In this document: piece after piece, positions 1 to 10,293 of the stretch | Layout: every line of letters starts with the position of its first letter | Position numbering within the stretch: position 1 is the first letter of the stretch | NCBI GenBank assembly: GCA_950295325.1 | Contig: OX485806.1 | Location: 7,566,001-7,630,000 of the forward strand | Origin: Polytrichum commune | Lineage: Eukaryota > Streptophyta > Polytrichopsida > Polytrichales > Polytrichaceae | Direction: 5' to 3' | Length of the DNA: 64,000 bases | Position numbers and translations under genes: made by a program | The notes under the pieces: generated by a model | Databases searched by the model: none | What the model saw: only the letters and a program-made list of their open reading frames with translations | Told to the model about the DNA's origin: nothing

Positions 1-99
1 GAGAATGGTGCAGATGCAAATATTGCAGATAATGATGGAACCACTCCACTCAAACTTTGCCCTCCACACTGGATATGGTTGATTGGAACGGAGACCTGA
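1..99 (+). pseudogene. ankyrin-repeat protein, 3' end (partial)
   Basis: The window opens inside a reading frame whose first residues are ENGADANIADNDGTTPL, a good match to the ankyrin-repeat core (GAD-n-n-xxx-D-x-x-G-x-TPL). After about base 55 the frame no longer looks like a repeat. Dropping one T there would give an ankyrin-like KLALHTGYG, so a one-base frameshift is likely, and the frame in use ends at a TGA at 97-99. The 5' part lies outside the window. Ankyrin repeats mediate protein-protein contacts and the parent family cannot be named. It may be the true last exon of a gene or a decayed copy; I favour the latter because of the frameshift. Confidence 0.5.
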
Positions 100-199
100 T
101 TTCTCTTTTATCATCTGGACTGAACCGAAGAATGTGTCAAGACTTTGCAAGGCCCTTTGTGAGCAGCTAGTGTGCAGCAGGTGTGAGTGTTTTTATGTA

Positions 200-205
200 A
201 ATAAA
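200..205 (+). terminator. possible polyadenylation signal
   Basis: AATAAA lies about 100 bases after the stop of the ankyrin-like frame, and a second AATAAA is at 429-434. The position suits a 3' end for that gene, but the hexamer is common by chance in AT-rich DNA. Confidence 0.3.
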
Positions 206-434
206 TAATTCCTGTATTGCTCAGGCATCATGGTGATGATGCCTCTTGGTCACTGTCAAGTAGAGCATGTCAAGAATATCCCATGTGACTGATTGGGGAC
301 ATGATTGGTGTGATTGGCTGGTAAAAACTTGAACTATGTTCATTTTGAGTGCTTTTATTGATTCTAAAGTAATTCCTTTGGTTTCCTTTGATCTCGTTGC
401 TCACTTACGACTCAGGTACTGAACCTCAAATAAA

Positions 435-1827
435 CGTCCTTCTGGATGATTGCTTCTGAAATACCCCATTCACCCCAACTAAGCCCCAACAGCTCTTTGG
501 ACACAAGAAACATGAAGTTTTGTTGTTGTTGATAATTCCCTCTTTAGTCATTTCTTAGCAAAGTAACCTTTCTTGAAATCAGTTTTCCTCTTCTACGAGG
601 TTCTCCATTTGAATGAATAAGTTGAGAATAGGGTGCTAATTTGGTTGAGTATGTGAAGGAATATTGTGTACAATTCCATGCAATATCTAGCATTTTAGCA
701 CCTTTCAAACCATTTACATAAATTAAGTTTGAGAATAAGGACACAATTTCACTCAATGATAGCTTCCTATAGATTATTTGTGAATATTTGCAATGAAAAT
801 CTAATACATGCATTTGAAATGGATTTAAGTGATCACATCTTTAGTGATTTGTAACTACTTTTCTTTTGATGTAAAGATCACTTCTTTCATTTAAAGTCAT
901 CTAAATTTTAAAAAATAATATCCTTGACCTTAAGAGTTAATGCACTTGGGGTTTCCTTGAATCCACATTTATTCTTGTTAAATATCTTAGCAATTTGGTA
1001 TGTGTTGTACTGACATGTGACATTTGTGCATATGAATCTTGAAATTGGTGAGATTTTTATACCATATTGAAATTATCATAAAAGACATTACTTAATGTTG
1101 CATTATGGTATATCTTGTGTCCCACTTGGCAAGTCCCACTTAATCCCCAAACGTTTTTGGAGCTCACTTTGGGGTTCTCATACATACCGTATTATGCAAT
1201 TGTACAATGTGAATAGATATTGAAAATGTGACTATTGAAAGATAGTGATAGCTCGTGGTCTTGAAAGGTCATCCTTGTCAACACCCACACAAAGTAACTT
1301 GAAATGAGTTTGATGAAGGTTTTATATAATTCAATATAAAGGGTGAATATGCTTATACATAAAAAAACAAATTAGAGTAATTATTTTTTACTTGTGAGAA
1401 TAATCGTAAATCAAAAGACTTGTGAAGGATCTGATTTATGGACTAGTAAAATAATTCAAAGACAAATACCATAGTTGATAAATAAATTTTGGTGCCAAAC
1501 CGCTAATTTGTTGAGATGACAAACATTGGATTTTTAAGAGTGATAGAAAGATGGTACATGACACTTTGATTAGAAATTAAAATATATTTGTATTTAAATT
1601 GCTTATCACCTACAATACCTTTGTATTTAACCAAGAATGATATCAGATTATTGGGGGAGCCATGACTTGGAATTGAATTATGAATTGTCCCTTGTAAAAA
1701 TAGGTAGAGTGGAATTTGAAGGATTGGTTACCTAAATCACAATATTAGTTTCGATACCATGAGTGAATGTTTAAACAAAAACACAAAAGTTTACAAGTTT
1801 ATATTTTGTGATGTTAGTACTTATTGG
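435..1827. other. gene-free AT-rich stretch
   Basis: I see no coding sequence, RNA gene or clear repeat here. Short open frames have no recognisable motifs. Confidence 0.5.
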
Positions 1828-1960
1828 GGCGTGAGTCTATAGCCTAGTTGTTATATGGATTGAATTACATCGGAAAAGTGAAAAGTTCAACCTCATGACA
1901 TGATTAATGTCTATTTATGGCAGACTTTATCCCTTAGTACAAGCCTTTGTAGATGTGCAA
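1828..1960 (+). repeat. weak tRNA-like (SINE head) candidate
   Basis: An A-box-like TAGCCTAGTTG at about 1840-1850 is followed some 35 bases later by a B-box-like GTTCAACCTC at 1885-1894. This is the spacing of an RNA polymerase III promoter in a tRNA-derived SINE. No second copy, tail or target-site duplication was found. Confidence 0.2.
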
Positions 1961-2029
1961 TGAGGGTTGTCAGTATGCCCAAGAAGAATAGGGTAGCTGC
2001 CTACACTTGCAAAATGACCGGATGACGAT

Positions 2030-2467
2030 CGGCCAAACATGTTCCAATTAGGCAACATCGGATGGATGGACTTTGGTCACCCAATGTGTCCTGCGCGTTT
2101 GTGTCACACAACTTTAGCGGGAAGTCCAACTTCTTGAGTGTTCATGTATGGAAGCCAATATGCACGGTTGCTTGGCTTTGTAGGCCCCGCACACACCCCA
2201 TTAGCGCCATGGCTCGGTCGTAGTCACTGCCGCAGCATGGCGCTTGCGGCCGCACCGTCGCGCTCGCTGCTGCAGCCTGGCGCTTGCAGTTGGTGAGTAG
2301 GCCCGTCCTCATTGACAGGTGGCTACCGGAGCAACTAGTTGTACTTGGACGTCGTCGACATCGCCTGGGCAGCCAAGCCCGCCCGAGGAAAATATGGCAG
2401 GAGGTCCCTTAGCCGCGCCATAGACACAACTGCCATAACCCGTCCCCTCCCCAAAGCGACGGGGAGG
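2030..2467. other. GC-rich patch without identifiable gene
   Basis: The stretch is clearly richer in G and C than its surroundings. It contains a short imperfect duplication around 2236-2290 (GCAGCATGGCGCTTGC versus GCAGCCTGGCGCTTGC). No coding homology was recognised. Confidence 0.4.
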
Positions 2468-2651
2468 AACTCATGATGTGAGTGCCATTTTACATCGCAT
2501 CACACACACAAACTCATTGAGCTAATCAACCTCAAGGGCCAAAAACGTCTTAAACTCAGTAGCTGTACTGAAATGTGAAACCTCATACACCAAATATGTG
2601 ATAACTCATGATGTGAGTGCCATTTTACATCGCATCACACACACACAACAC
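2468..2651 (+). repeat. two copies of a ~45-bp direct repeat, 135 bp apart
   Basis: The sequence starting AACTCATGATGTGAGTGCCA and running into a short CA tract occurs at 2468-2510 and again at 2603-2651, nearly identical. The bases between the copies are unrelated. The following 2652-3339 holds nothing I can identify. Confidence 0.7.
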
Positions 2652-3339
2652 ATCATTGCAGAATGAAAGTGGCAATTGGCCCATAGCTTAATGATCGCCA
2701 TTATAGTGATGTCTCCACTCACTAATGCACTCAATCTTGATGAGGATAGACAAGCGACCGGAAAGGCAATTATGGAGGGGAGAAACGGCTACCCAATGAT
2801 TAAGCTCTGATTTGCCACACATCACATGATGCGATGTCTTGGCGGGGGCACATGGCTTCATTTCATGAGCTTACTTGAACAATGAGGTTACTTCAATGAT
2901 ACTTGAAGTTTCATGACTTCAGTGTCTTTGTTCATGAAAAAAAATGCGAGTTTCTTTAGTAGTAAGTCCGAGTTTCTTCAGCAAGTCTTAAATGTAACAT
3001 CAACTGCAAAACTGAAGCAGAATATGCTAAGTCTGCTCCTTGTCTCATTTCTACCACGAAACCATCCACCCACCAGCCAGTTCTTTGAGTGACATGACTT
3101 CCTGGAATACATTTTCAGCCTCAGACATGAGAAGCATTGTGTATCTTGAACACACTGGAGCTAGCTGTGGCTGAAAGTTTACAAGAATGCAGGCACTTGT
3201 GAGGCATTATTGTTCATTGAACACTCTTGACATTGGAATCTCTCTCATAGCACAATCCTAGTTTAGCTTGCAGGTTCCTCTTGATAGTATATGGATGGTT
3301 ATTTCACTTAGTGTGGAGTACCATGCTAAATCACGACGT

Positions 3340-4075
3340 GCTGTGACTTCTTGCAGAGGCTGTAATTTTGCACCATCCAAGTTTGTTATGTTCTGTGAAG
3401 TGCACAATACTATCAATTTGTGTTGTACAAGTAAAAAGTGGCATCCTCAGTAAACACTTACAACACTGTGTAACACCAAATGGCAATCCACACTAGTTGA
3501 AATGAAAGGTGTAGCACTGCATTTTGGGATCTGAACTTGTTGATAATGTGCACATGATGTCGGTTATGAACAGCTAAACTCCCACATTATGCAATTCCTT
3601 CTAACATTTGTCAATGTTTCTTGATCAGGTGCCCTCTGTGTTGGGATCAATCATATTTCCAACACGGAGACGAGGTAAACTGGCCGATCTTTGGGGTGGT
3701 TAATGGCCCATTGTGATGGAGAGGAGCAAGATGATGGAGCTGTGAAGACGATGTACGAAATTTTGTGCTGCATCTTACACTTGCAAGTGTTGTGAAGGGA
3801 GAATAATACCTGCAGGGAGGATTTTTTGAAACTCATGCACAATGTACCCTTGTACACAGAGCAAGAGAGGTTAGTCTGTCATCCACAATATCGAGCCTTG
3901 GGCAGAGGTGCACATCAACACCACCAAAGGACTGTGTAGGAGACCACCTTCCATCAACAGTGCTCGGGACACTATCTTGCACAATCTCTGCTCGCAAGGT
4001 ACGTGCATTCTCTGTTCTTAAAATATGGCAATGCAGCAGTACTATGGACTTCCCTTCCCCTCTTCTCCTCCGCCA
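3340..4075 (+). repeat. outer arm (left) of large inverted repeat
   Basis: This roughly 735-base stretch reappears as its reverse complement at 9540-10293 with scattered substitutions and small indels. Matching landmarks include GCTGTGACTTCTTGCAGAGG at the outer edge and CTATGGACTTCCCTTCCCCT at the inner edge. Several short frames here are open on both strands, but none has a recognisable domain. No 9-bp target-site duplication is visible just outside the two outer edges. Confidence 0.85.
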
Positions 4076-4176
4076 TACAACTGAAAATTTTATAAGCAAT
4101 AAGGTTCTTGGGTATAAGGGAATGTGCATCTATGGCTTTTCTTACTTTGGTCAATGCACTCTGTGTCTGATAACAG

Positions 4177-5746
4177 AGGAGCCATCTGAAGAAGAGGAGG
4201 TGTGCAGATATATGCATGAATGTATGAATTTGCGAGACAAATATGTCTTTCGAGAAAGAAACCTACTTGGGAGAAGGAGGAGATAACAGATCCTGGTACT
4301 CCGAAGGCGAATCCTTATCCATTCCAGATTGAGACAGTACCAGCCTCCTCGGTGTATGAGTTTACGAACATGCTATCACCTCTCACTTGTCCCCAATATT
4401 TTATGTTTGGTGATTCTTACCCATCTTAGTTCTTGAGGTATTACGTGTTTCAGCTGTATGTCATCAAAGTGGCTCTTATTGTCCTGCCAGGAATCTAATT
4501 GTGGTTATTTTGACTGCATTCAGCATGTCTATCGGATGGTGGATGGCATATTTCGGGTCTATAAGAATGATAAAAGTAAGTTTGTACTTCAATCATACAG
4601 AGCGATTAGTTTTGTATGTATTCAATCGAGTAAATGGTGACATTTTTTAATTTGTGTATTGTGTCCTCTTCCGGCAATGCCCAGCTTTATTGTCTTCTGC
4701 AATTTTATCAGATTCGCAAAGTCTTTGTTTGGAGCACCATAATTGTTCAATTCATATTTTTAATTTGGCGGAATTCTGTTTACAAGCTGTGAAGAGGCTT
4801 ATCAGTACATGATGCTACCACCTTTTTCACCGACATGCATCGCATCCTAAAGATCATCTCCCTTGGCAATGTGCGAACATTGTGTCACCATCATCTCAAA
4901 CTTTTAGAGCAGGTTTGTGACTTTGTGCTGCATGCATGTAGTATGCAGATCCATGTTGTTGAGCACAATGTTTGTATATAATGGATTCAAGCCTTGAGGG
5001 CATAAGCAGTTGTGAAGGAGCACATAAGCAGTTCTACTTTATTCCATCAGGAGTTGCATGATTTTTGCTGACCTGGTATGTTTCAAAGTCTAAGAACATC
5101 AGTTGTTACAGTTTTTCTCTTCAGATTTTCCTTAGCTCCTTATGTTTTCTTCAATCTAATCTGAAATGTTAGTGAAAAATAACTTTGTTAAATTTGCCAG
5201 AAAATGATAATTTGTGTCTTTGTATTGTTGCAGAAATTTAGCCTTCACCTCATGCTAAATGCAGACCGTGAGTTTCTGGTGCAAAAGAGTGCTCCTCATC
5301 GAGATTTTTACAATGTGCGGAAGGTTGACACACGTGCATCATTCGTTATGCATGAACCAAAAGCATCTCTTGCGTTTCATCAAGTCAAAACTTCGCAAGG
5401 AATCAGCTGAGGTATGAGACTAACATTTTTGGACACTTTGCAGGGGGCACTGAACGTTTATGCTAATGAGGCATGAATGCATGTATTGAACATCATACAT
5501 GTTTGTAAAAATCAGCACTGTATGAACTTAATCAGGAACCATGAGTACGCAACTTATCTTCACAGACTTATACCACAAGAAGTCAGCTTTCAAAGTGGAC
5601 TGATTTGCAGAGGATATGTCAGCAAAATCGTTCATGAAGTCCTCTTTGACTAATTTAAGGGATACTTGTGCAAGCAGGTTGTCATCTTTCGTGATGGTAA
5701 ATACTTTACTTTAAAGGAGGTTTTTGAGAGTCTTGATCTTACTGGG
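4177..5746 (+). pseudogene. AMP deaminase gene fragment (decayed, five exon pieces)
   Basis: AMP deaminase converts AMP to IMP in purine metabolism. Five plant AMP-deaminase segments lie in order: ~4177-4345 (EEEEVCRYMHECMNLRDKYV, then, after a frame change near 4255, PTWEKEEITDPGTPKANPYP); 4524-4575 (MVDGIFRVYKNDK); ~4805-4912 (HDATTFFTDMHRILKIISLG, RTLCHHHLKLLEQ); 5234-5411 ([30 protein letters not shown], then after a second shift [20 protein letters not shown]); and 5678-5746 (VVIFRDGKYFTLKEVFESLD). AG/GT splice sites flank most pieces. The second shift, near 5331-5334, falls in the VDTHVH metal-binding motif and destroys its first histidine. The downstream catalytic half is absent. The family assignment is strong; the piece cannot encode an enzyme. 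It sits on the left side of the inverted repeat only. Confidence 0.88.
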
Positions 5747-6079
5747 GAAGCAAATAAATGACTGTTTTGAAATTTTGATGACTTTTCTTTGGGACCTATG
5801 GCTTTCTTTATCAGTGGTCCTTTATCAGTCATATTCATGGTTCTGACACCCTTGTGTTGTGTTCCTCATATTCTGGCCCTGTTAAGCTAGTGTATTGTGC
5901 TCCACATCTATGACCACGAGTCAAATTACAAGAATCATGTGTAGAGCAGATTCATTTATCACTGGTTAGTTCCTCGTTGTTGATCGTTGTGTGCAAGTCT
6001 GAAGCTATGTAAAATTTACGACATCTTCAAAATCCTGTCTTCTTAATGTGATAAAAACTGGGATAAATTTGAATGCAAA
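5747..6079. other. no identifiable feature
   Basis: AMP-deaminase similarity stops abruptly at 5746, and nothing further is recognised before the inner inverted-repeat arm. Confidence 0.4.
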
Positions 6080-6523
6080 TTTGAATGCAAATTTTCAAGA
6101 TCTTCTCTACTTAGAATTAAACTAAGACTTCTCTTTAATACCATGGCCATGTATGTTTTGACCAATTTCCAAGGATAGCACTAGCAGTAGAATTAGACAA
6201 GACAAGACAGTGTGTAAGGTATAATTAGCCATTGCATCACTCACGAAGACCTATCTAGATTTACACTCTTTTTGTCAAGTATTAGGATGGTATAAAGTAG
6301 TAGTTTAAAGGACTGCCATTACGAATAGGCAAGATTATAGATAAGCATTTGAGGTCAGAAGATGAAGGACTCCGATGCACTTGCCCTTCGAGGCATTCGC
6401 AGTGCTTCACCAGTGGGTGAGGATATGGGGCGCATGCACAATGGTTCAAGGCACTGAGGCAGAACTCCTCATGCTCTTCATGGAGTAGATTGGCATCGGT
6501 CGCGTAAACATCCATGCCTGCCC
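6080..6523 (+). repeat. inner arm (left) of large inverted repeat
   Basis: Reverse-complement match to 8375-9045. The arm runs from TTTGAATGCAAATTTTCAAG at its outer edge to TCCATGCCTGCCC at its inner edge. The right arm carries about 175 extra bases. Read on the minus strand, this arm encodes a damaged version of the peptide in the right arm (LVKHCECLEGQVH and NPLNYYFIPS-like endings), so the two peptides point outward from the centre. Confidence 0.85.
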
Positions 6524-6636
6524 TAGGAGAGTCCCCTCCCCCCCCCCTAAATTGTTCTTTGATTATTTGTTTATATTTTTCTAGCTTGTCCATTGTAAGT
6601 TGCTAATGCGTTTTTGTTTCCCGCATGTAGAGGGAT

Positions 6637-7939
6637 GTGCCTACTACCCACTTATCGGGCTCCACCCATTACCCTCATTACGGCGATGGATATGCCCCTT
6701 ACCCATACCTACATCCAAATGGGTACTACCCGCCACATCCTTCATCCGGTTATGTCCCATCCCATATAAAAGTGCATCCATATCCGTATGGTGGATATGA
6801 ACCTGTGTACCATGCAACATCGAGCCGTGCACGTCGTTCAATGTCAATTTCACCTCTTAGAAGCCGCAACAACTCCAGTCGGAGTATGGAGGCACAAGAT
6901 GAGCATGACATCGAACGTGCCTTAGAGGGTGGTGTAAAAGTCGATCAACATGAACCCATAGCGATGGGAGGAACTATGGCGATGAGTGCACATGTCGAAG
7001 ACAATGAAGTACCTCTTTTGCAAGTGTTTCGTCTTGCGACATCACACGAGCTTCCGGCTGACAATGTAAATTCTAATCCCAACCCTTAGTTTTTGTGCCC
7101 TTTATTACCCCATGTATCACTATATGTTGCATATTGATTTTTTTGCAAGCACGAACTAACTTCCCCATACATGCCAAACTCCTGCTCGTGGCACTAGCAT
7201 GCAAACGCCAAGTCCTACAATGTGCCAACTTGAAGCAGGAGGATTGACAACACAGAGCGAGAATTGTCATGCTTGTGGACGACAACGTGAATCTAATTGG
7301 CGATCAGAAGTGGATAGAATGTTTAGCCTGCTAGTAACACGTGTCGCAGGGGTTGAAGACACAATGGGCAATGTAGTGGATGGCATTTCAAATATTATTT
7401 CAGAATTGGATGTCATAGGCCGTCATGTTCGTAAGGATGCCGGAGTGCAAACAACTAACAACATCGTTGAGAAGTAAGCAACATATGTGGATGTTGCCAC
7501 ATCCACTCCCTCTGAGTGACAACAATGTGTGAGCCAAAGTATTGTAGGTGACATTGTGGTGGAGGTCGGAACCCCTTCGTGCCCTCAAAAACATTCGGTC
7601 CCGCACAAAGTTGAGCCTCGTGGTACGGAGTTAGACCATCCTATCATGGTGGATGATATATCTAGCCATAGTAGAGACAACAAAGCAATAGGTGATGGTC
7701 GCACTTGCACACGGGACTCGCCTGCGGGACGTGTCCATAACCAGTTGCGAATTCGTGGAGTCCCGTTTGCAAGTAGGCTACTAGGTGTGAGACCCCCTAC
7801 AAGCAACGAAGAGGCAAGTGCAGGGCCTACCCTTAAACCAACCCCATCTGCGCCCAAATACCAGGATCCTCCAGGTTATGACAATGTCACAGATTTCGGA
7901 AGCACAGTGAAACCTTACTTCAAGCCCCCAATCTTGTAG
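6637..7939 (+). CDS. unidentified gene-like tract at centre of inverted repeat
   Basis: Three successive plus-strand frames (6637-7089, 7199-7477, 7529-7939) look like exons of one gene. The gaps have plausible GT-AG borders: a GT after GACAAT near 7067 with CACTAG near 7197, and GTAAGC near 7475 with TGTGAG near 7529. The first block is rich in Tyr, Pro and His (for example GYAPYPYLHPNGYYPPHPSS), then turns Ser/Arg-rich. The second contains a CHAC pair and a short amphipathic stretch. The third is Pro/Ser-rich. I recognise no domain. It may be a transposon accessory protein or a captured host gene. Codon-like composition differs from the AT-rich flanks, which is the main reason to list it. 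Confidence 0.35.
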
Positions 7940-8283
7940 CCAAAGAAAATTAGGGTAAGTTGTTATCTAACCCAACCACCACACTAAATCAACCTCTTCA
8001 GTTTTTTGGTGGTCATATTTAGGACGGGTGTTGACAACTAACAACTTCATGGTCGTGTCCAGGTTCCCCTCCAATCTGACACAAAATGTTGGGTCTTGCA
8101 CCCGGAATTCAACAACCAAGTTGTGGGTGAAGCTAAGGCAGGGGTGAACAATAAGTCCCGCAGCCAACAAAAGCATTTGGTTTCGGCTTGTAAGGATGGG
8201 CAATAATATATTTTGTTAAAAAAAATCCATCACCATGATACCCCCTACTTTTCCCGAACGATGCACATATTGGGCCAAACAAA

Positions 8284-8616
8284 ATGTGCGACAACGTTTT
8301 ATGGGCTTCCGGCAATCCGAAGCAGTGGGTACGATGGTCTTGCCGGTATTTGTATGAGCGAGCGGACTCGTCTCGGGCAGGCATGGATGTTTACGCGACC
8401 GATGCCGATCTGCTCCATGAAAAACACGAGGAGTTCTACCTCGGTGCCTTGAACCATCGTGTGTGCGCCCCATACCCTCACCCACTGGTGAAGCACTGCG
8501 AATGCCTCGAAGGGCAAGTGCATTGGAGTCCTTCATCTTCTGGCCTCGAATGCTTATCTATAAACTTGCCTATTCGTAATGGCAACCCTTTAAACTACTA
8601 CTTTATACCATCCTAA
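8284..8616 (+). CDS. unidentified 110-residue frame spanning into right inner arm
   Basis: The frame starts MCDNVLWASGNPKQWVRWSC and ends NPLNYYFIPS. From about residue 33 onward it lies in the right inner arm, and its reverse complement at 6282-6593 encodes a related peptide on the minus strand. Most differences between the two copies keep the reading frame, which hints at past coding function. No known domain is recognised. Confidence 0.35.
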   Translation: MCDNVLWASGNPKQWVRWSCRYLYERADSSRAGMDVYATDADLLHEKHEEFYLGALNHRVCAPYPHPLVKHCECLEGQVHWSPSSSGLECLSINLPIRNGNPLNYYFIPS

Positions 8617-9045
8617 TACTTGACAAAAAGAGTGTAAAGAGTGTTATTCCTAGATAGGTCTTCGTGAGTGTTGCAATGACTAATTATACCTTACACATTG
8701 TCTTGTCTTGTCTAATTCTACTACTAGTGCTATCCTAGTGCAACAAGACCGTGCTATGTCTAGTGCTATTGCTAGTGCTACCCTAGTGCTATTGCTAGTG
8801 CTATCCTAGTGTTATTCCTAGTGTTATCTTGAAGGAGGTTGGTAGGTTGGCTTGGAGGTAGAGCAAATCTAGAAATATGAAAGAACAATATAATATGTCA
8901 ATCAGTATTCATCAACAGAGCTTGCATGCATGTTTAATTCTACACAACGTCCTTGGAAATTGGTCAAAACATACAGGGCCATGATATTAAAGAGAAGTCT
9001 TAGTTTAACTCTAAGTAGAGAAGATCTTGAAAATTTGCATTCAAA
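8375..9045 (-). repeat. inner arm (right) of large inverted repeat
   Basis: Counterpart of 6080-6523. Relative to the left arm it has an extra stretch at about 8750-8945 that holds the TAGTGCTATCC repeats, followed by renewed similarity from GTCCTTGGAAATTGGTCAAA onward. Confidence 0.85.
8725..8830 (+). repeat. short tandem repeat, CTAGTGCTATC-like units
   Basis: About seven degenerate copies of CTAGTGCTAT(C/T)C/G follow one another, with unit length near 10-18. Only a single unit, in reverse orientation, is found at the matching place in the left arm (6178-6190). Confidence 0.75.
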
Positions 9046-9539
9046 GGGCAATAAGAATGAGGTTAAAGGGAAAATTTAATGAAACATTCATGACTCAAAA
9101 CACAATCTGCATTGTCATCAGATTTCTGCTAAATCATACTTGGACTTCTCATCAACAGTCAAATATGTACAATGGTCTATTTTGGATAGTGGACTCACTC
9201 CTCTTCCTTAATATTAAATTTATGATAACAACACAATTACTCTGGCTTTAGCACATACTATAATTTATGCACAGAGGGATGACAAATGAGAAGTCCAAAG
9301 GGGGACATAACACATGCTCTGGCGTGGAAGATGATGAGGAGAACAAGGTTTATGGTGTGGAAGATGTTGAGTACAGAAGATAGGAGGATAAGATTCTAGG
9401 TGTGGAAGATAGTGGGGACAAGAGGGATGATGAGAGGGGCCTTGGACCGGTTCACAAATATGAGGACAGAGGGATAAACAATGAAGCACTGACCTCATTA
9501 GTGAACACCCTAAAAAATGATGTAGGAGAATGTTGCATC
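9046..9539. other. spacer between right arms; short imperfect repeats
   Basis: No counterpart in the left half, where the AMP-deaminase exons lie instead. Around 9310-9430 the motif GGTGTGGAAGAT recurs with a period of about 50 bases. No gene is recognised. Confidence 0.4.
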
Positions 9540-10293
9540 TCTTAGAGGCAGATGAGAAGAGGGGAAGGGAAGTCCATAGTATTGTTGCATTGCCATATTT
9601 TAAGAACTTCTAAAATAAAGAATGCACCTACCTTGTGAGCAGAGATTGTGCAAGATAGTGTCCCGAGCACTGTTTATGGAAGGTGGTCTCCTTCACACTC
9701 CTTTGGTGGTGTTGATGTGCACCTCTGCCCAAGGCTTGATATTGTGGATGACAGACTAGCCTCTCCTGCTCTGTGTACAAGGGTACATTGTGGATGAGTT
9801 TCAAAAAATCCTCTTTGCAGGTAGCATTCTCCCTTCACAACACTTGCAAGTGTAAGATGTAGTACAAAATTTCGTACATCATCTTCACAGCTGCATCATC
9901 TTGCTCCTCTCAATCACAATGGGCCATGAACCACCCCAAAGATCGGCCAGTTCACCTCGTCTCCATGCTGGAAATATGGTTGATCCCAACACAGAGGGCA
10001 CCTGATCAAGAACCATTAACAAATTATGTTAGAAGGAATTGCATAATGTGGGAGTTTAGCTGTTCATAACCGACATCATGTGCACATAATCAACAAGTTC
10101 AGATCCCAAAATGCAGTGCTACACCTTTCATTTCAATTAGTGTGGATTGCCATTTGGTGTTACATAGTGTTGTAAGTGTTTACTGAGAATGCCACTTTTT
10201 ACTTGTACAACACAAATTGATAGTATTGTGCACTTTTCAGAACATAACAAACTTGGATGGTGCAAAATTATAGCCTCTGCAAGAAGTCACAGC
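9540..10293 (-). repeat. outer arm (right) of large inverted repeat
   Basis: Reverse complement of 3340-4075. The similarity ends sharply at AAGAAGTCACAGC (10281-10293). The flanks beyond both outer edges do not match each other. Confidence 0.85.

Noticed and set aside
3340-10293. Mutator-type element with 9-bp target duplication
   Set aside because: Inverted arms fit, but no 9-bp duplication is visible at the outer edges and no transposase was found, so the class is left open.
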